From Candidatus Tokpelaia sp. JSC188 (GTDB lineage: Bacteria > Pseudomonadota > Alphaproteobacteria > Rhizobiales > Rhizobiaceae): a stretch of 64,000 bases of DNA. The stretch lies in the NCBI GenBank assembly GCA_003331065.1, contig QENB01000001.1, forward strand, positions 391,898 to 455,897. The letters are read 5' to 3'. The notes under the pieces were generated by a model. The model was not told the origin of the DNA, did no database searches, and saw only the letters and a list, made by a program, of their open reading frames with translations. How positions within the stretch are numbered: the first letter of the stretch is position 1; each line of letters opens with the position of its first letter. The position numbers and the translations under genes are program-made. Shown here in pieces: positions 1-9,538 of the stretch.

Positions 1-502
1 CCGCTTTTTTTTCCGGCAGAAATGGATCAAGTGAAACTTTACTTTTACCTGACGTGTGCACACGGCGTTCAATCCCAATTTTTTTAAGCAGTTCAGGAAA
101 ACCAAAGGAAGAGGAAATAACTCCGATAGAGCCCACAATAGAAGAGGGATCAGCATAAATTTTATCTCCTGCGCAAGCAATCATATAACCACCAGAAGCA
201 GCTATATCCTCAACAAAAACTAATACTTGTTTTTTATTTTCTTCTGCTAAGTCACGGATACGCTGAAAAATAAGGCGCGACTGCACAGGGGAACCCCCAG
301 GTGAATTGACTACAAGGGCAACAACAGGAGCCTTTTTGTTAGAAAAAGCTTTTTCTAGTGCTATCGCACATTTACTCAGCGATAAAGTATTCTTAAGGGG
401 TGATGCTTGGGCGGTAATCATGCCTTGAAGACGAACAACCGGTACTTCAACCTGTTTTGAGCGCAAAAAGCGCGGTATCAAATATTTTACTAGCTTTACC
501 AA
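1..502 (-). CDS. S49-family signal peptide peptidase (SppA/SohB-like), 3' end cut by the window
   Basis: Serine protease of the ClpP/crotonase fold that cleaves signal-peptide remnants or membrane proteins at the inner membrane. 167 codons are visible; the gene runs off the left edge. The start is a TTG at 502 with a strong AGGAGG Shine-Dalgarno 8 bases upstream. Visible motifs are NSPGGS (about residues 66-71) and AASGGYMIA, whose Ser (about 103) is the expected nucleophile. The RRVHTSGKSK segment near 147-156 carries the Lys that serves as general base in this family. No long N-terminal membrane anchor is present, so it resembles the short SohB/SppA2 type of Rhizobiales, which is usually next to a methyltransferase and a polyprenyl synthase gene, as here. 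The family call is firm; SohB versus SppA is not settled. Confidence 0.88.
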   Translation of the reverse strand, partial: MVKLVKYLIPRFLRSKQVEVPVVRLQGMITAQASPLKNTLSLSKCAIALEKAFSNKKAPVVALVVNSPGGSPVQSRLIFQRIRDLAEENKKQVLVFVEDIAASGGYMIACAGDKIYADPSSIVGSIGVISSSFGFPELLKKIGIERRVHTSGKSKVSLDPFLPEKKA

Positions 503-683
503 AGCGATTTCCTCCTGCAGTTTAAGAAGACACAGCATAAATAAATTTAAACATTAGAATTTCTCACGCAACATGCACGAGAGCTAAGAGCATAATTCAG
601 ATCCTTCTCATAAAGCAATCTTCCTGTTTATAAAAATAAAGAAATCTTGTATTTTTTAACGCAATAACTGTTCTTAGTTGATA

Positions 684-1466
684 TTAGGATTTGATTGTAT
701 CCCATAGACTCGAGTATCCACTATTTATACCATCAGCTTGTAATGTGAAAGTATTCGATTTCTCCTCATGGAGAACAAGTGGTGGCATTATCTGTAAAGC
801 AGAACAACTTGCTTTTTTTGCTATAATAATAATACGAATAGCTGCTTGCGAGCGGCGTGGATAGATAGGCACAACCCTCAGCCCGCCAAAACGCCCTTTC
901 AAAGCTACTAAAATTTCAGCAATGAAAGATGGTCGACTAATAAGTCCAACGCTTCCCTTGGAGTTTACAATAGCTGCGGCTGTACGCAACCAAGAATCAA
1001 ACAGCCCTTCATACATCACATGAGCCCTAGCTTTTTCATTATCTGAGGTAGGTGTATCTGCTTGGCTATTAAAAGGCGGATTCATGATCACAAAATCAAA
1101 ACTATTATTGATAAGTCCCGCCTCGTTTCGTGCTCTGCCGCTCAATGTGACGTCGGCCTCCAAAATACTCATTTTCTTTCGAAAAGCAGCGTTATAGGGA
1201 TGAGTAAGAGTTTTTTTTGCAAAGGAGAGCATGAAGGATGAATTTTCGACTAATGTTATCTGCTTGACCATCGGGCAGCGTGAAACTACAGCAAACCCAG
1301 CCGCTCCCGTTCCGCTTCCTAGATCGGCAAGTCTACCTTTAAATCTGTTTGGCACGCAACTTGCAAGAATCATGGCATCAATGCCAGCTCTATAGCCTTG
1401 TCTGCTTGGCTGAACTAGATAAAAGCGTCCTCGATGAAATACATCTATTGTCTCGTTTTCAACCAT
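684..1466 (-). CDS. tRNA1(Val) adenine-N6 methyltransferase-like protein (TrmN6/YfiC family)
   Basis: SAM-dependent methyltransferase of 260 aa. The Rossmann SAM-binding loop LGSGTG lies at residues 49-54 and the amino-methylating NPPF motif at 129-132. NPPF/NPPY motifs mark methylation of exocyclic amines. The N-terminal segment GRFYLVQP..GYRAGIDAMILA is typical of the TrmN6 family, which modifies A37 of tRNA-Val in E. coli. The target has not been shown for the alphaproteobacterial relatives, so substrate is inference. It lies between the S49 peptidase and the divergent polyprenyl synthase, as in Brucella and rhizobia. No strong ribosome-binding site precedes the ATG at 1466. Confidence 0.8.
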   Translation of the reverse strand: MVENETIDVFHRGRFYLVQPSRQGYRAGIDAMILASCVPNRFKGRLADLGSGTGAAGFAVVSRCPMVKQITLVENSSFMLSFAKKTLTHPYNAAFRKKMSILEADVTLSGRARNEAGLINNSFDFVIMNPPFNSQADTPTSDNEKARAHVMYEGLFDSWLRTAAAIVNSKGSVGLISRPSFIAEILVALKGRFGGLRVVPIYPRRSQAAIRIIIIAKKASCSALQIMPPLVLHEEKSNTFTLQADGINSGYSSLWDTIKS

Positions 1467-1695
1467 TCATCTTATATGCTTTCAGAAATAATTTCTTTCT
1501 AAGAAGTTTCTTGAAAATAACAAGCTTCTTGCAAAATCAGGTAACGGCCAATTCTTCAGAACAAAATAAATCGATGATGATGATGTTTATCATTCATAGT
1601 GGACAGTCAGATTTTGCACTATCTAAGCTACTGTACATGATGGTATGAGAACACTGGTTTCTGCAAAATTATCATGTATTTGGACAAACAGCTAT

Positions 1696-1725
1696 TTGAG
1701 CAAGCCTAATCCCATATTCTATAAT
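1696..1725 (+). promoter_or_regulatory. Probable sigma-70 promoter for the polyprenyl synthase gene
   Basis: TTGAGC at 1696-1701 and a perfect TATAAT at 1720-1725 are separated by 18 bases. The expected transcript would start near 1732, giving a leader of about 25 bases before the TTG start at 1757. Pattern match by eye only. Confidence 0.5.
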
Positions 1726-1756
1726 GTAACGTAAAATTCGATAGGAGACAACATAA

Positions 1757-2767
1757 TTGATTGCTGTAGCCAAACGAGATAAAAAAAAATATGCGTCAAT
1801 TCAACCGCTGATCGAATTGACACAGCATGATATGCTTGCTGTTAACCAGTTGATACTTATAGAAGTTGGTTCGGATGTTGAAATGATTCCAGAGGTGGCT
1901 AATCATCTAATATCCTCAGGCGGCAAGAGGTTGCGTCCGATGATAACATTGGCTACTGCCAGAATGTGCGGCTATGAAGGCAGCCATCATATCGCTTTGG
2001 CCATGGCCGTTGAATTTATGCACACAGCTACGCTACTTCATGATGATGTAGTGGATGAAAGTGGATTGCGACGCGGGAAATCCACGGCGCGTACGATATG
2101 GGGCAATCAAGCGAGTGTACTTGTTGGAGATTTTCTTTTGGGGCAGGCATTTAAAATGATGGTTGATGTTGGTTCTTTGACCTGTCTTACTGTTCTTTCA
2201 AACGCTGCTGCGATTATTGCTAAAGGGGAAGTGATGCAGCTTGCCACAGCAAAGCGTATAGAAACCAGCGAAAAAGAATATCTTACTGTCATTCATGCCA
2301 AGACAGCAGCTCTTTTTTCAGCCGCAGCTGAAGTCGGCCCTATTATCGCTGGTTGCGATGCCATAACCCGTTCTGCTCTTGCTAGCTACGGCATCAGTCT
2401 GGGACTAGCGTTTCAACTAGCTGATGATGCATTGGATTATGGTGGTAGTTCAAAAGATCTTGGAAAAAATACTGGAGATGATTTCCGAGAAGGCAAAATC
2501 ACCATGCCAGTTATTCTTAGTTATGCCCGTGGCTCTCAAGATGAACGACTTTTTTGGAAGAAAGCTATGGAAGAGGGTAATCATGACGATGATGCGTTAG
2601 AAACAGCCCTTATGCTCATGAAAAAACACCAGAGCCTTGATGATACAATCAAACAGGCATATTATTTTGGTGAACAAGCATATCGGGCTCTGCTACCACT
2701 TGAATCAAGCCGCCATAAGGATGCTTTGATCGAGACAATTGATTTTTGTATTGACCGTATAAGCTGA
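1757..2767 (+). CDS. ispB: Long-chain polyprenyl diphosphate synthase (octaprenyl/decaprenyl type)
   Basis: Trans-isoprenyl diphosphate synthase, 336 aa, which elongates farnesyl diphosphate to the side chain of ubiquinone. The first aspartate-rich motif DDVVD is at residues 96-100 and the second, DDALD, at 223-227. GGKRLRP (55-61) binds isopentenyl diphosphate. The start is TTG at 1757 with AGGAG 9 bases upstream, and a good promoter lies just before it. Alphaproteobacteria usually make UQ-10, so the product is probably decaprenyl diphosphate, but chain length cannot be read from the motifs alone. Neighbours match the usual Rhizobiales order. The DUF2007-type small gene often found beside it in relatives is not visible here. 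Confidence 0.93.
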   Translation: MIAVAKRDKKKYASIQPLIELTQHDMLAVNQLILIEVGSDVEMIPEVANHLISSGGKRLRPMITLATARMCGYEGSHHIALAMAVEFMHTATLLHDDVVDESGLRRGKSTARTIWGNQASVLVGDFLLGQAFKMMVDVGSLTCLTVLSNAAAIIAKGEVMQLATAKRIETSEKEYLTVIHAKTAALFSAAAEVGPIIAGCDAITRSALASYGISLGLAFQLADDALDYGGSSKDLGKNTGDDFREGKITMPVILSYARGSQDERLFWKKAMEEGNHDDDALETALMLMKKHQSLDDTIKQAYYFGEQAYRALLPLESSRHKDALIETIDFCIDRIS

Positions 2768-2923
2768 CTCTACTGCAATATCCTAGTATAATTATAATGA
2801 GTTTTGGATTTTTGATGTACACTCTCTCAATTGTCTACTTTAATGGCATCATAAGATGATATATGTTTTGCGATTTGCGACCAAGTTGACGTTTCCTACA
2901 AAATTAAAATGGGAATAAAATTC

Positions 2924-4660
2924 ATGAATCGCAAAATGCTTTTTCGCCTTCTATCTTTCCTAACAGCGGGAATATTTCTTGCCTCTTCATGTGTTGCTTG
3001 GACTGCTTCTTCCAAATTTTCTCCAGCAGGTTCTTTTTCAGGTGCGTATCTAGCTGGTTTGGTTGCCACTGAAGAAAATAACATTGATGTTGCTACTGAT
3101 TATTTCCGCCAAGCGCTATCCTATGAACCTGAAAATACATTGGTTAAACAAAAGCTGCTTTTTACTTCATTGTTAAGCGGAAAATTCAAAGAAGCGGTCA
3201 ATCTAGCTACTACCTCACTGCACAATGATAATGATATTAAGCGAGTTGCACGTTTGCTGCTTTCAGCTGATGCATTTAACAGACAGCGTTTTAGAGAAGC
3301 CAAGTCTAATATCCAACATCTGGATTTCGGTCTTATAGATCGGCTTACCAGTACACTTTTATCAGCATGGGCCGATTATGGCATCGGTAATTTTCAAAGT
3401 GCATGCAGACAACTTGAACAGCTTGAAGGTCCAAGTTGGTATGAACTATTTCGCAATTATCATTTAGCTCTTATGCATGCTCTCAATGGTCAGAAACAAG
3501 CAGCAGAACAATCATTTCAGCAATCGATTAAGGATCAAGAGGGCAGTATAGCGATACCTGATATCTATGAGCGAGTTATTATAGCCTATACGTCTTTCAA
3601 GCTGCTTAATAATGAAAGGCAGGAAGCAATTAAAGTGCTGAAGCATGCAGAAACCATTCTTTTAGGCAGAAATACACTGCGCATTTTTCGTGAACAAATT
3701 GAAAAATGCAAAAACCCTGGCCATTTTATATCAAAAGCTGCAGCAGGGGCGGCAGAAGCAATCTACAATATCGGAACTATCATCAATTATGCTGGTGGCG
3801 GAGTCTATGCGTGCATTTACCTAAATATCGCACTTGCCATGCGTCCCGGTAATGATGCAATACTCTTGCAACTTGCTGATCTAGCCATTAAATCACATCA
3901 GCTAGATCAAGCAATCATTTTTTATCAGGATGTAGCGAAACAATCGCCATACTTCCATGATGCGAGTTTGCGTCTTTCTCTAAATCTGGCTGATATCGGC
4001 GAATTTGATAAAGCAATCAGCAATCTTAATTATCTTACTGCTCTTTATCCCGAGGATACGCAGTTTTTGCTTGCCCTTTCCAGCATTTATATGCACAATT
4101 TTCGTTATACGGAAGCTGCCAAGGTTTTTGATCACATAATGGAGCAACCCAACATAAACCAAAAGGATAGATGGAGTCTTTTCTACCAGCGTGGCATTGT
4201 GTATGAGCAGTTAAAGGAATGGAATAAAGCAGAAATCGAATTTCGAAAGGCACTGAAACTTTATCCTGAGCACCCGGAAGTGCTTAATTATCTTGGTTAT
4301 TCCTTAATTGATCGCAACATAAAACTCGATGAAGCCTTAGCAATGGTTTGCAAGGCAGCAGAATTGCGACCACAGGATGGCTACATTATTGATTCTCTCG
4401 GCTGGGCTTATTACAAACTCGGACATTATAGGAATGCTGTCAGTGAACTTGAAAAAGCAATCAAGCTACGACCGGAAGATTCTACCATCAACGATCATTT
4501 AGGCAACGCTTATTGGAAGGTAGGGCGTAGACGTGAGGCAACTTTCCAATGGAATCATGCCCTTGCAGACAATTCTGACCCAGTAAAACGTATTCATATA
4601 CAAGAAAAATTGCTGCATGGCCTGAAAGAAAGGGTAACTGTGACTGGCAAAGGCGACTAA
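2924..4660 (+). CDS. Exported TPR-repeat protein
   Basis: Protein of 578 aa. From the ATG at 2924 there is a short basic start, then a hydrophobic stretch ending near SSCVAW, consistent with a signal peptide. An in-frame ATG at 2909 would add five residues but has a worse upstream context. The rest is alpha-helical repeat, with clear tetratricopeptide units in the C-terminal half (for example ALKLYPEHPEVLNYLGYSL, then LRPQDGYIIDSLGWAYYKLG). It is the TPR protein normally located beside ispB and glyQ in Rhizobiales. The role is not established; a periplasmic scaffold is plausible. No catalytic motif is visible. Confidence 0.82.
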   Translation: MNRKMLFRLLSFLTAGIFLASSCVAWTASSKFSPAGSFSGAYLAGLVATEENNIDVATDYFRQALSYEPENTLVKQKLLFTSLLSGKFKEAVNLATTSLHNDNDIKRVARLLLSADAFNRQRFREAKSNIQHLDFGLIDRLTSTLLSAWADYGIGNFQSACRQLEQLEGPSWYELFRNYHLALMHALNGQKQAAEQSFQQSIKDQEGSIAIPDIYERVIIAYTSFKLLNNERQEAIKVLKHAETILLGRNTLRIFREQIEKCKNPGHFISKAAAGAAEAIYNIGTIINYAGGGVYACIYLNIALAMRPGNDAILLQLADLAIKSHQLDQAIIFYQDVAKQSPYFHDASLRLSLNLADIGEFDKAISNLNYLTALYPEDTQFLLALSSIYMHNFRYTEAAKVFDHIMEQPNINQKDRWSLFYQRGIVYEQLKEWNKAEIEFRKALKLYPEHPEVLNYLGYSLIDRNIKLDEALAMVCKAAELRPQDGYIIDSLGWAYYKLGHYRNAVSELEKAIKLRPEDSTINDHLGNAYWKVGRRREATFQWNHALADNSDPVKRIHIQEKLLHGLKERVTVTGKGD

Positions 4661-4753
4661 AGTGGTTGACCTCTCTTCTTCAACAAAATACACCATAAGA
4701 ATGCAAAATGCGATCTGCTACTCGATAGCTCCATGAGAAATAAGGGAGAGCAC

Positions 4754-5710
4754 ATGAGCCTGCCTGAACATTTAGATCCTAAACGCTCCTTTCAAGGATT
4801 AATTGTGACCCTACAAAACTATTGGGCTAGGCATGGCTGCGCCATTCTTCAACCCTATGATATGGAGGTAGGCGCAGGTACATTTCATCCAGCAACAACG
4901 TTACGCTCTCTTGGCCCTAGACCGTGGAAAGTTGCCTATGTACAACCATCGCGGCGTCCTGGCGATGGACGATATTCTGAGAACCCGAATCGACTCCAAC
5001 ACTATTACCAGTTTCAAACTTTACTCAAGCCTTCTCCACCAGATCTCCAAGAGCTATATCTCGGTTCTTTGTGGGCAATTGGCCTCGATAGTGACCTGCA
5101 TGATATACGTTTTGTTGAAGATGATTGGGAAAGCCCGACCCTAGGTGCTTGGGGACTAGGTTGGGAATGTTGGTGCGATGGCATGGAGGTATCACAGTTT
5201 ACTTACTTTCAGCAGATTTGTGGTATTGAGTGTTCACCTGTATCAGGTGAGTTGACCTATGGGCTTGAACGTATTGCCATGTATTTGCAAGGTGTTAATA
5301 GCGTTTACGAACTTAACTTCAACGGACAGACAGGAAGCAACCGTCTTAGCTATGGAGATATGTTTCGGCAAGCAGAGCAGGAATATTCACGCTTCAATTT
5401 TGAATTTTCTGACACCGATCTTTTGCATCGCCATTTTGTTGATGCGGAGCGTGAATGTACAACTATTCTTGCAGCAGGATCACCTAAAAAACCAAGAGAA
5501 CTACATCTATGCGTATTGCCTGCCTACGATCATTGTATAAAAGCAAGCCATATTTTTAATCTGTTACAAGCACGAGGTGTCATATCCGTGACCGAACGGC
5601 AAAACTACGTCTTACGTGTGCGTAATCTTGCTCACCAGTGCGGCAAAGCATTTCTGCAAACAGAAGCTGCAGCACCTGTAAAGGTAGGAATACTAGAAAG
5701 CACGCACTAA
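4754..5710 (+). CDS. glyQ: Glycyl-tRNA synthetase alpha subunit
   Basis: Catalytic subunit of the bacterial alpha2beta2 glycyl-tRNA synthetase, 318 aa, which activates glycine with ATP and charges tRNA-Gly together with GlyS. It is a class II enzyme; the motif-rich stretch from [20 protein letters not shown] through [10 protein letters not shown] is typical. The ATG at 4754 is chosen over the in-frame ATG at 4733 because GGGAG lies 5-6 bases before it and the protein then starts at the conserved [16 protein letters not shown]. The stop codon overlaps the glyS start by one base (TAATG), indicating translational coupling. Confidence 0.97.
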   Translation: MSLPEHLDPKRSFQGLIVTLQNYWARHGCAILQPYDMEVGAGTFHPATTLRSLGPRPWKVAYVQPSRRPGDGRYSENPNRLQHYYQFQTLLKPSPPDLQELYLGSLWAIGLDSDLHDIRFVEDDWESPTLGAWGLGWECWCDGMEVSQFTYFQQICGIECSPVSGELTYGLERIAMYLQGVNSVYELNFNGQTGSNRLSYGDMFRQAEQEYSRFNFEFSDTDLLHRHFVDAERECTTILAAGSPKKPRELHLCVLPAYDHCIKASHIFNLLQARGVISVTERQNYVLRVRNLAHQCGKAFLQTEAAAPVKVGILESTH

Positions 5711-7989
5711 TGCCAGATCTTCTTCTAGAGCTTTTTTCTGAAGAAATTCCAGCCGCCTTGCAGCGTAAGGCGGCATGTGATCTTGAAAGACTTGTGACAG
5801 AAAGACTGATTGATGCTGGACTAACCTATGAAATGGCATATAAATACTGGACACCGTGTCGCTTAACAGTGGATATACGAGGGGTTAGCACTAAAGCTAA
5901 AAAAATCCAAGAAAAGCGTAAAGGACCTTCTGTTAAAGCGTCTAAAACGGTTATTGATGCTTTTTTGCGTGCTGTTGGACTTGATGATATATCAAAAACT
6001 GAAATTGTCAAAGATTCTAAAAAGGGCGATTACTATTATATTGGTAAAATAATTCAGTATGAACGTAAGGCACAAGAAATCATTGCTCATGTGTTACCAG
6101 ATATTATTCGTAACTTTCCTTGGCAGAAATCTATGCGCTGGGGAGCGGCTTCAGATAAACCCGAAGCATTGCGATGGATACGACCACTCCATTCAATTCT
6201 ATGTCTTTTTTCAACGAATACTGAATCCGATATAATTGATTTTAAGATAGGTGATATTCGCTCTAGTAATGTAACTTATGGTCATCGATTCATGAGCAAT
6301 CGCAGGCCGATTATTGTCCAACGATTTAGCGATTATCTCGTAAAGCTTGAAGAAGCAAAAGTGATTCTTGATGCTGGACGCCGTAAAGAAATTATCCTTG
6401 CAGATGCACGAAATCTGAGTTGTTCTCAAGGACTTGATCTTATTGAAGATGAAGATCTTGCCGAGGAAGTGGCCGGGCTGGTTGAATGGCCTGTTATATT
6501 GATGGGTAAATTTGAGGAAGAATTTTTGATTATCCCATCGGAGATTATTCGTCTTACTATCCGCACTAACCAGAAATGTTTTGTCACACGTAAGCTCGGT
6601 GAAAAAAATACCCTTTCCAATTATTTCATTTTAGTTTCCAATATTGAAGCAAAGGATAACGGAAAAACAATTGTTATTGGCAATAGTAGGGTCCTATGCG
6701 CACGACTCGCTGATGCTATGTATTTTTGGCGTACTGATCAAATGCCGCTTCCTAATCTAAACAGACTTGCTGCTTCAGCTGACCGATTTAATCTTGATCT
6801 AAAAAAACCCTTAGATCAGCGTATGGCACGACTTGACCATCTTCATGTAACATTTCATGCTAAATTAGGAACTCAGGGTACCCGTGTTGAGCGCATTACT
6901 GCTCTAGCTATGATAATTGCCCCGCTTATCGGAGCCAATTCCGAGCTTGTTCGGAGAACAGCAGTATTAGCTAAAGCTGATCTTCAGACAGAAATTGTCA
7001 CTAAATTTCCTGAATTGCAGGGTATTATGGGGCACAAGTATGCTCTTCTGCAGGGTGAAAACAAAAGTGTTTCTCAAGCAATTGAAGATCACTACAAACC
7101 GCAGGGTCCGAAAGATGCTGTGCCAAGCGATCCCATCTCAATTGCGGTTGCACTTTCCGATAAAATTGATATGCTCGTCGGTTTTTGGCTAATCAATGAA
7201 AAGCCTACTAGTTCAAAAGATCCCTATGCCTTGCGGCGAGCTGCGCTTGGCATCATTCGCCTCGCACTTTCTCAAAAATGTAGCATTCATCTTATACCAT
7301 TGTTTCAGAAAGCAGCTCAGCTTTTGACTCATCATCTTGTCAAAGACAATCTTAAAATCTACGAAGAAAGGCTCTTATCGGATAACAGTGTTAAGGGGGA
7401 TATCAGCAGTGTGCCATTAGTGCAAAAAGAAAAATATGACAAGGAGATAAATGCAAGAGTTGAGCCTGTTTTGCGAGATCTTCTCAGTTTCTTTCATAGC
7501 CGTCTTAAAATCTATCTACGAAAAGAAGGTGCTCAACAGAATGCAGTTGATGCTATTCTAACACCACAAGACGATGACCTTCTTCAAGTAAGACATCGTA
7601 TTGAGGCATTAACTACCTTTATTAAGACAAATAATGGGAAAAAGCTTCTTGATTGTGTAAGACGCGCCGTTGGAATTCTTAATTCAGAAGCAAAAAAGAA
7701 AACAATGATTGCTGAAATAGTAAAACCTATCTTTTTTTCGCAAAAAGAGGAAACTGTTCTGTATGATACAATTGTCAAAGCAGAGAAAAAAATTACTATT
7801 TACCTTGCAGAAGAAGATTTTTCGATAGCCTTGACTTCCCTTGCTTCTCTTATAGGAGCAGTTAATGCTTTCTTTGAAAAGGTTCTGGTTAATGACCAAA
7901 ATATGTCAATAAGAGTCAACAGACTAGCACTTCTGGTACGTCTCTGTGCGCTTCTAGCGAAAGTTGCGGATTTTTCAAAACTTTTCTGA
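5710..7989 (+). CDS. glyS: Glycyl-tRNA synthetase beta subunit
   Basis: tRNA-binding partner of GlyQ, 759 aa, somewhat longer than the roughly 690 aa E. coli protein, as in other alphaproteobacteria. The start at 5710 gives [15 protein letters not shown], the conserved N-terminus; an open frame extends upstream inside glyQ but is not used. Recognisable blocks are RWIRPLHSI, NQKCF near residue 275-280 and the EFPELQG-like KFPELQGIMG segment of the HD-like domain. The C-terminal region is lysine-rich and less conserved. The reading frame is intact. It ends an operon with glyQ; about 450 bases of non-coding sequence follow. Confidence 0.96.
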   Translation: MPDLLLELFSEEIPAALQRKAACDLERLVTERLIDAGLTYEMAYKYWTPCRLTVDIRGVSTKAKKIQEKRKGPSVKASKTVIDAFLRAVGLDDISKTEIVKDSKKGDYYYIGKIIQYERKAQEIIAHVLPDIIRNFPWQKSMRWGAASDKPEALRWIRPLHSILCLFSTNTESDIIDFKIGDIRSSNVTYGHRFMSNRRPIIVQRFSDYLVKLEEAKVILDAGRRKEIILADARNLSCSQGLDLIEDEDLAEEVAGLVEWPVILMGKFEEEFLIIPSEIIRLTIRTNQKCFVTRKLGEKNTLSNYFILVSNIEAKDNGKTIVIGNSRVLCARLADAMYFWRTDQMPLPNLNRLAASADRFNLDLKKPLDQRMARLDHLHVTFHAKLGTQGTRVERITALAMIIAPLIGANSELVRRTAVLAKADLQTEIVTKFPELQGIMGHKYALLQGENKSVSQAIEDHYKPQGPKDAVPSDPISIAVALSDKIDMLVGFWLINEKPTSSKDPYALRRAALGIIRLALSQKCSIHLIPLFQKAAQLLTHHLVKDNLKIYEERLLSDNSVKGDISSVPLVQKEKYDKEINARVEPVLRDLLSFFHSRLKIYLRKEGAQQNAVDAILTPQDDDLLQVRHRIEALTTFIKTNNGKKLLDCVRRAVGILNSEAKKKTMIAEIVKPIFFSQKEETVLYDTIVKAEKKITIYLAEEDFSIALTSLASLIGAVNAFFEKVLVNDQNMSIRVNRLALLVRLCALLAKVADFSKLF

Positions 7990-8437
7990 TAAACTATGAA
8001 ACAGCATATAGTGTTACTATTTAACAATATTAAACACAGTTCTTTAAAAAAATCAGATTCCATTGGTGAATATCATAAATATCCATTGATATAATATGTA
8101 TACTATGAATAGGAGAAATGAAGAATATATTCAAAAAAACGACTTGAAGGCGTGTCAGCAGTAGTTGCCTAAGATCCAGGAAATCACGAAAGGAAAGAAA
8201 TTATTCTTTTCTTTATCTGGCTTTATTTAGAATAATTAAAATAATCACTCGCTAATATTCTTTTGTTAATGAACTTATTGGTATATTATAATTCATTGCC
8301 GTCTGCATAAAATGTTGAAGGTCATCTACCATATATAGATATTTACAGCATTTTTAGGGCTTTTATGATCTATCTTGCAGCAGATATCTGACTATAATAC
8401 TGCAAAAATGTGCATATCAGGACCAAAGAGTAGCTCA
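7990..8437. other. Non-coding gap with promoter-like sites
   Basis: AT-rich gap between glyS and the ClpP-like gene. It holds a good promoter (8263-8292) and a 9-bp perfect inverted repeat, AATTATTCT at 8199-8207 and AGAATAATT at 8229-8237, not followed by a T-run. No gene remnant is recognised. Confidence 0.5.
8263..8292 (+). promoter_or_regulatory. Probable promoter of the ClpP-like gene
   Basis: TTGTTA at 8263-8268 and TATAAT at 8287-8292, spacing 18. It would give a leader of about 140 bases to the ATG at 8438 that is preferred as gene start. Confidence 0.4.
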
Positions 8438-9019
8438 ATGAGAAACGAAGAAAATATGAAACCATCATCCTCACAAATAGAAGACAATCTATTTCGCTCG
8501 CGTTTTATTTTTATCATTGGACAAATAGAAGATAAAATGGCCAAAAATGTCGTGGTTCAACTTATTGCCCTTTCGCAAGAATCTAAAAAGCCTATTTATA
8601 TTATTATCTCTTCACCTGGCGGACATGTTGAATCTGGTGATCTTATTCATGATATGATAAAGTTTATTCCTTCTCCTGTTGTTATGATTGGTTCGGGTTG
8701 GGTCGCCAGCGCGGGCACGCATATTTTCCTTTCTGTTCCTAAAGAGCGCCGTTTTTGTCTTGAGAATACTCGTTTCCTAATTCATGAACCTTCTGGTGGT
8801 ATTGGCGGCTGCGCCACCGATATTGAAATTCAGGCCCGTGAAATTCTTAAAATGCGTGAACGATTGGCGCAGATCATTTCCCGTGAAACAAAGCAGGATA
8901 TCAAAAAAGTCTACATAGACATTGATCGGGATTGCTGGATGTCTGCAAACGAAGCAATCGATTATGGGCTGATTTCCCGTGTTATCTCTCATATATCAGA
9001 AATCAAAACCTATCTCTGA
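8438..9019 (+). CDS. ClpP-like serine protease (family S14), stand-alone copy
   Basis: Cytosolic ClpP-fold protease of 193 aa if started at 8438. The triad is present: Ser in the GWVASAG motif, His in LIHEP, and Asp in the DIDRDCWMS segment. SSPGGHVESGD matches the oxyanion-hole loop. It belongs to the second ClpP class of Rhizobiales, not the canonical clpP of the clpP-clpX-lon cluster; no clpX or lon is adjacent. The start is uncertain: a TTG at 8375 and ATGs at 8408 and 8456 are in frame, and none has a strong Shine-Dalgarno. 8438 gives a length close to other ClpPs. Whether it pairs with ClpA/ClpX or has a housekeeping ClpP partner is unknown. Confidence 0.85.
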   Translation: MRNEENMKPSSSQIEDNLFRSRFIFIIGQIEDKMAKNVVVQLIALSQESKKPIYIIISSPGGHVESGDLIHDMIKFIPSPVVMIGSGWVASAGTHIFLSVPKERRFCLENTRFLIHEPSGGIGGCATDIEIQAREILKMRERLAQIISRETKQDIKKVYIDIDRDCWMSANEAIDYGLISRVISHISEIKTYL

Positions 9020-9058
9020 AAAGCAAAAGCATTCTCTGATGTTTTCTATCAATATTGC

Positions 9059-9538
9059 TCAATGCAAATGGACTTTTAGTTCACTTAGAGAAGTTTGAAA
9101 AAGACCATCAGCTTCTTTTTTATCGATTTCTTCACTGAGAACTTTTTTTGCCGCATAAATAGCTAAGTCAACGACAGTAGAGTAAACAGTGTTGAAAGCA
9201 TTCGCTTTAGCCTGAGCAATCTTCTGCTCAGTTATTTTCCTACGACACTTGATATATGCTTGATTTTTTTTATAGGTTTCGATCGTGAAAGCCTCAGCTG
9301 CACGCTCAGCTGTTCCAATAATGGTTTTTGCTTCTTTTTCCGCTTCAAAATACTTGCAGCGGTATTCCGATAGAATCCGTTGAGCTTTCTCGCGCAAACG
9401 CCGAGCCTCTTCTAACTCATTAGAAATGCGTTCCGCACGATGATCAAGGATGCGTATGATCCGTGACGGAATCCCGAGCATACTAAGAAAAATAAAAAAA
9501 ATGATAAGAGCAATTAGCGTCCAAAAAGTATCGGTCAT
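9059..9538 (-). CDS. atpF: ATP synthase F0 subunit b
   Basis: Peripheral-stalk subunit linking the F0 membrane sector to F1, 159 aa. There is one N-terminal membrane helix (about residues 2-22), then a long charged helix rich in Glu, Arg and Ala (ELEEARRLREKAQRI...). The start at 9538 (MTDTFWTLIA) is chosen because it matches the family N-terminus and overlaps the b' stop as ATGA. An in-frame ATG at 9547 lies only three bases after AGGAG. It is the last gene of the F0 operon; F1 genes are elsewhere, as is usual in alphaproteobacteria. Confidence 0.93.
   Translation of the reverse strand: MTDTFWTLIALIIFFIFLSMLGIPSRIIRILDHRAERISNELEEARRLREKAQRILSEYRCKYFEAEKEAKTIIGTAERAAEAFTIETYKKNQAYIKCRRKITEQKIAQAKANAFNTVYSTVVDLAIYAAKKVLSEEIDKKEADGLFQTSLSELKVHLH

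Noticed and set aside
1349..1648. 99-codon plus-strand frame antisense to the methyltransferase gene
   Set aside because: Mostly a shadow of the minus-strand gene; its extension has no motif.
8118..8147. Nine-codon ORF with AGGAGA before ATG, upstream of the ClpP-like gene
   Set aside because: It lies upstream of the better promoter and over 290 bases from the gene; too short to support as a leader peptide.
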